Part shown: positions 14,430-15,832 of the stretch, piece by piece | Layout: every line of letters begins with the position of its first letter | Numbering within the stretch: position 1 is the stretch's first letter | NCBI GenBank assembly: GCA_900769465.1 | Contig: CAAGGT010000307.1 | Span: forward strand, 1-15,832 | Direction of reading: 5' to 3' | Length of the DNA stretch: 15,832 nucleotides | Source: Bacteroidaceae bacterium | GTDB lineage: Bacteria; Bacteroidota; Bacteroidia; Bacteroidales; Bacteroidaceae | The notes under the pieces: generated by a model | What the model was told of the DNA's origin: nothing | The model's database searches: none | What the model saw: the letters and a program-made list of their open reading frames with translations, nothing else | Translations under genes and position numbers: made by a program

Positions 14430-15422
14430 CTATGCAAAAAGTTTAGTCAATCTATAAAAGAAGAACTTTAAGTCGGTAACACCTCTAAGCTGTGCTCTGA
14501 ATGCTTTGATTTTAGCATTAAAACTTTCAGCAAAAGCATTTGTTGAACGATTGACGAAGTAGTTGAGTATTTCCTCGTAGTGTTCGTATATTGTTCCGGC
14601 AATTGTATTGAATGACACAAAGCCACTATTATCAACCTTGTCGTACCAACGTGCCAATTGAAGCCTTGCCTGATCCTTTGTAAATCTGCGTGAGAATATC
14701 ATTCTTAAGGAATGTGTGAGCGAGTAAGCCTCTTTCAAGTCCGGATATTGTGCAAAAAGAATTGCGGCTCTCTCTTTTTGTGATTTGCTCCATTTTTCCG
14801 GTGATTTAAACAGCAAATATCTGCTGCGTGCAAGCAGTTGCTTCTTCGTATCTCCATTTGGGAATACAAATGGATGATATTCCTTGCCGCTCCATTTTGC
14901 ATTTTCCTTGGCATCGGTTTCTTCCTGTATTGCATCCCAACGGTGCTTTATGCGCAGTTCTTGTACAGCTTCGCAAGCTTCTTTCTGAACGTGAAAACGG
15001 TCAATAACCTTTATTGCGGAGGGGAAGCAACGTGTTACGATGCGGTTCATACTATTTGACATATCAAGCGAAACCTCCTTTACCAACCGCCTGTGCTTTT
15101 CGGGTATCCTGTTGATTATTGCAATGATATCATCAGACTTGACGCCTTCTATCATTGCAACAAGAGTACCTTTCTTCCCTCTGGCATCAGGGTTGGATAT
15201 TATGGTGTAAAGTTCTCCATTACTCATCGAGGTCTCATCTATGCAAAGGCGAGGACCTATGTTCTTGGCAAAAAGCAACCATTTGTCGGCATGCTCTTTT
15301 GCGCTCCACGATTCGTAATCGCTCAGATGATGTTTATAAGAACGCTCTATCTCATCGCCGTTTATATGGCATAACGCTTCAAGCGAACGGGCCGATTGGG
15401 GATATGTCTCCAGGTAATGCTT
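14430..15422 (-). CDS. ISL3-type transposase, catalytic part (ORF2)
   Basis: This is the DDE catalytic domain that cuts and joins the element ends. The frame opens after an in-frame TAA (15425-15423) and runs for 330 codons, starting K-HYLETYPQSARSLEALC. Catalytic candidates: Asp in LCIDETSMSNG, Asp in EVSLDMSNSMNR, and Glu in NRSTNAFAESFNAKIKAF. The VIDRFHVQKEACEAVQELR segment is a hallmark of ISL3 (DDE_Tnp_ISL3). There is no ATG in the first 48 codons; the only early start-like codon is TTG at 15278, which would remove part of the conserved region upstream of the first Asp. It is therefore probably made as a fusion with ORF1 by a +1 frameshift at TTTTTTAAAAG (15430-15420), giving about 445 aa in total. 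Its base composition is more AT-rich than the neighbouring chromosomal genes. Confidence 0.88.
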   Translation of the reverse strand, partial: KHYLETYPQSARSLEALCHINGDEIERSYKHHLSDYESWSAKEHADKWLLFAKNIGPRLCIDETSMSNGELYTIISNPDARGKKGTLVAMIEGVKSDDIIAIINRIPEKHRRLVKEVSLDMSNSMNRIVTRCFPSAIKVIDRFHVQKEACEAVQELRIKHRWDAIQEETDAKENAKWSGKEYHPFVFPNGDTKKQLLARSRYLLFKSPEKWSKSQKERAAILFAQYPDLKEAYSLTHSLRMIFSRRFTKDQARLQLARWYDKVDNSGFVSFNTIAGTIYEHYEEILNYFVNRSTNAFAESFNAKIKAFRAQLRGVTDLKFFFYRLTKLFA

Positions 15423-15765
15423 TTAAAAAAGCCGCAAACTCCATTGAGTAGCGGGTACCTTTGTAAGTGGTGTCATAGCTGTTGGTAAAATACTCGTCAG
15501 TGGTGTGGTCGTACCATTTGCGACGGCGTACCTTAAAATTGACACGCTTGTCGCGAAGAGGAAAGTCTCGCACTGTTACTGCGTCAAGAAAACCCTTGGA
15601 CTCTATCTTATGGCCTTGGCGTTCTGAAGGAAGATTATCGAACTCATCAAGTGAAATCTCAACATCAATATCATTGCTGGTGATACCTGTAATCTTGAAA
15701 TTTTCAATGAAACCTGATGGCAATATCAAACGAGCTAATTCCAATAGTATTTTTTCGTCCTGCAT
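15379..15765 (-). CDS. ISL3/ISAon1-type transposase N-terminal region (ORF1)
   Basis: This 128-aa protein starts at ATG 15765 (MQDEKILLELARLILP). It corresponds to the N-terminal DNA-binding part of ISL3 transposases. The segment RDFPLRDKRVNFKVRRRKWY (67-86), followed by TDEYFTNSYD, aligns in layout with the family's zinc-ribbon end (usually R-x-RRF-x-C-x-x-C, then RTFTE), but the cysteines are absent, so zinc binding appears lost in this branch. Zero-frame translation ends at 15379 with a short unrelated tail (ALPGDISPIGPFA) after the T6A4 tract at codons 113-115; the conserved protein continues in the other frame as ORF2. A short product may also be made and could act as a regulator, as in other two-ORF elements. 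Its promoter lies at the element end. Confidence 0.8.
   Translation of the reverse strand: MQDEKILLELARLILPSGFIENFKITGITSNDIDVEISLDEFDNLPSERQGHKIESKGFLDAVTVRDFPLRDKRVNFKVRRRKWYDHTTDEYFTNSYDTTYKGTRYSMEFAAFLKALPGDISPIGPFA
15420..15430 (-). other. Putative frameshift/slippage site TTTTTTAAAAG
   Basis: On the minus strand, ORF1 reads GCT-TTT-TTA-AAA-GCA. ORF2 needs the frame one base further (TAA, then AAG-CAT). A T6 followed by A4 is prone to ribosome or RNA-polymerase slippage, and the TAA in the ORF2 frame marks precisely where that frame opens. A simple one-base mutation is the alternative. Confidence 0.5.
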
Positions 15766-15785
15766 AGTACTTTATTTTAACTATG

Positions 15786-15816
15786 CGAAGATAATATTTT
15801 TATATCATCCCCCCAA
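15786..15816 (-). promoter_or_regulatory. Transposase promoter, overlapping the right inverted repeat
   Basis: On the minus strand TTGG (15816-15813), a 19-nt spacer and TATCTTCG (15793-15786) match the Bacteroidota promoter pattern. The -33 part lies within the terminal inverted repeat, so transposase binding there could shut off its own gene. Predicted start near 15780, 15 nt before the ATG. Confidence 0.55.
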
Positions 15817-15832
15817 CTTTTGCAGGTGAGCC
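15809..15832 (-). repeat. Right terminal inverted repeat of the insertion sequence
   Basis: The final 24 bases of the window, read on the minus strand, begin GGCTCACCTGCAAA and end TTGGGGGG. They match the left copy at 21 of 24 positions. The window stops at the outermost base. Confidence 0.88.

Larger units (their letters stand above)
14406..15832. mobile_element. Insertion sequence, ISL3 family (ISAon1-like), 1427 bp
   Basis: Two ends in inverse orientation bound the element. From the outside in, both begin GGCTCACCTGCAAA and end in TGGGGGG at position 24; they agree at 21 of 24 bases (14406-14429 and the complement of 15809-15832). GGCTC ends and a length near 1.4 kb suit ISL3. Between them lie two overlapping minus-strand ORFs encoding an ISL3-type transposase. 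ISL3 elements make 8-bp target duplications; the flanking octamer on the left is CTTTTTCA (14398-14405). The right flank is outside the window, so the duplication cannot be checked. The element looks complete and possibly active. Confidence 0.88.

Noticed and set aside
14430..15278. TTG at 15278 as the true start of the transposase catalytic ORF
   Set aside because: It would cut off about 48 codons of protein-like sequence upstream; the frame opens at 15422 right at a slippage tract, so a frameshift fusion is more likely.
1..15832. CRISPR array, riboswitch or prophage genes
   Set aside because: No regularly spaced repeats, no recognised aptamer core in the leaders, and no phage genes were found; the leaders are short and AT-rich.

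Overview
The window reads as a piece of a Bacteroidales chromosome (Bacteroidaceae/Prevotellaceae-like; genus not resolved). Evidence: promoter-like sequences of the Bacteroidota type (TTTG, about 19 nt, TAnnTTTG) sit in front of several genes, the tRNAs carry no encoded CCA, and the gene content (C69 dipeptidase, BspA-like leucine-rich-repeat surface protein with a Bacteroidales-type C-terminal motif, 58-residue MKKIY-type peptide, ISL3/ISAon1-like insertion sequence) is typical of that order. The window begins inside a tRNA and ends exactly at the outer base of an insertion sequence, as a contig that breaks at a repeat would.

Layout. 1-237 (minus): tRNA-Glu(CTC), cut by the window start, and tRNA-Ser(GCT), with a well-formed shared promoter. 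311-3423 (minus): three glycosyltransferases (two GT2 and one GT4-like) in a tight operon with a TATCTTTG promoter. 3539-8457 (plus), transcribed divergently: a Wzx-type flippase, an M23 metallopeptidase overlapping it by ATGA, and a C69 dipeptidase 10 bp further on. 8526-10350: phosphohexomutase behind its own promoter. 10351-10559: a gene-free stretch with hairpins, a possible 80-nt small RNA and a strong terminator. 10644-12677: AMP-forming acyl-CoA ligase ending in a 27-bp perfect inverted repeat. 12692-14418 (minus): a 58-aa peptide gene and an LRR surface protein. 14406-15832: a complete insertion sequence with 24-bp terminal inverted repeats and a two-ORF transposase.

How the genes fit together. 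The glycosyltransferases, flippase and phosphohexomutase suggest surface-glycan synthesis: sugar-phosphate supply, glycan assembly on a lipid carrier, and transport across the inner membrane. The M23 endopeptidase and C69 dipeptidase in the flippase operon suggest a link to envelope or peptidoglycan turnover. No glycan polymerase, ligase or initiating transferase lies in the window.

Nothing here looks like a wholly new multi-gene system. The points most worth a second look are the insertion sequence that appears to have split the start codon of the LRR gene and replaced it with a start from its own end, the T6A4 frameshift site in its transposase, the Trp-Asn-rich 58-aa peptide, and the candidate small RNA between the mutase and ligase genes.
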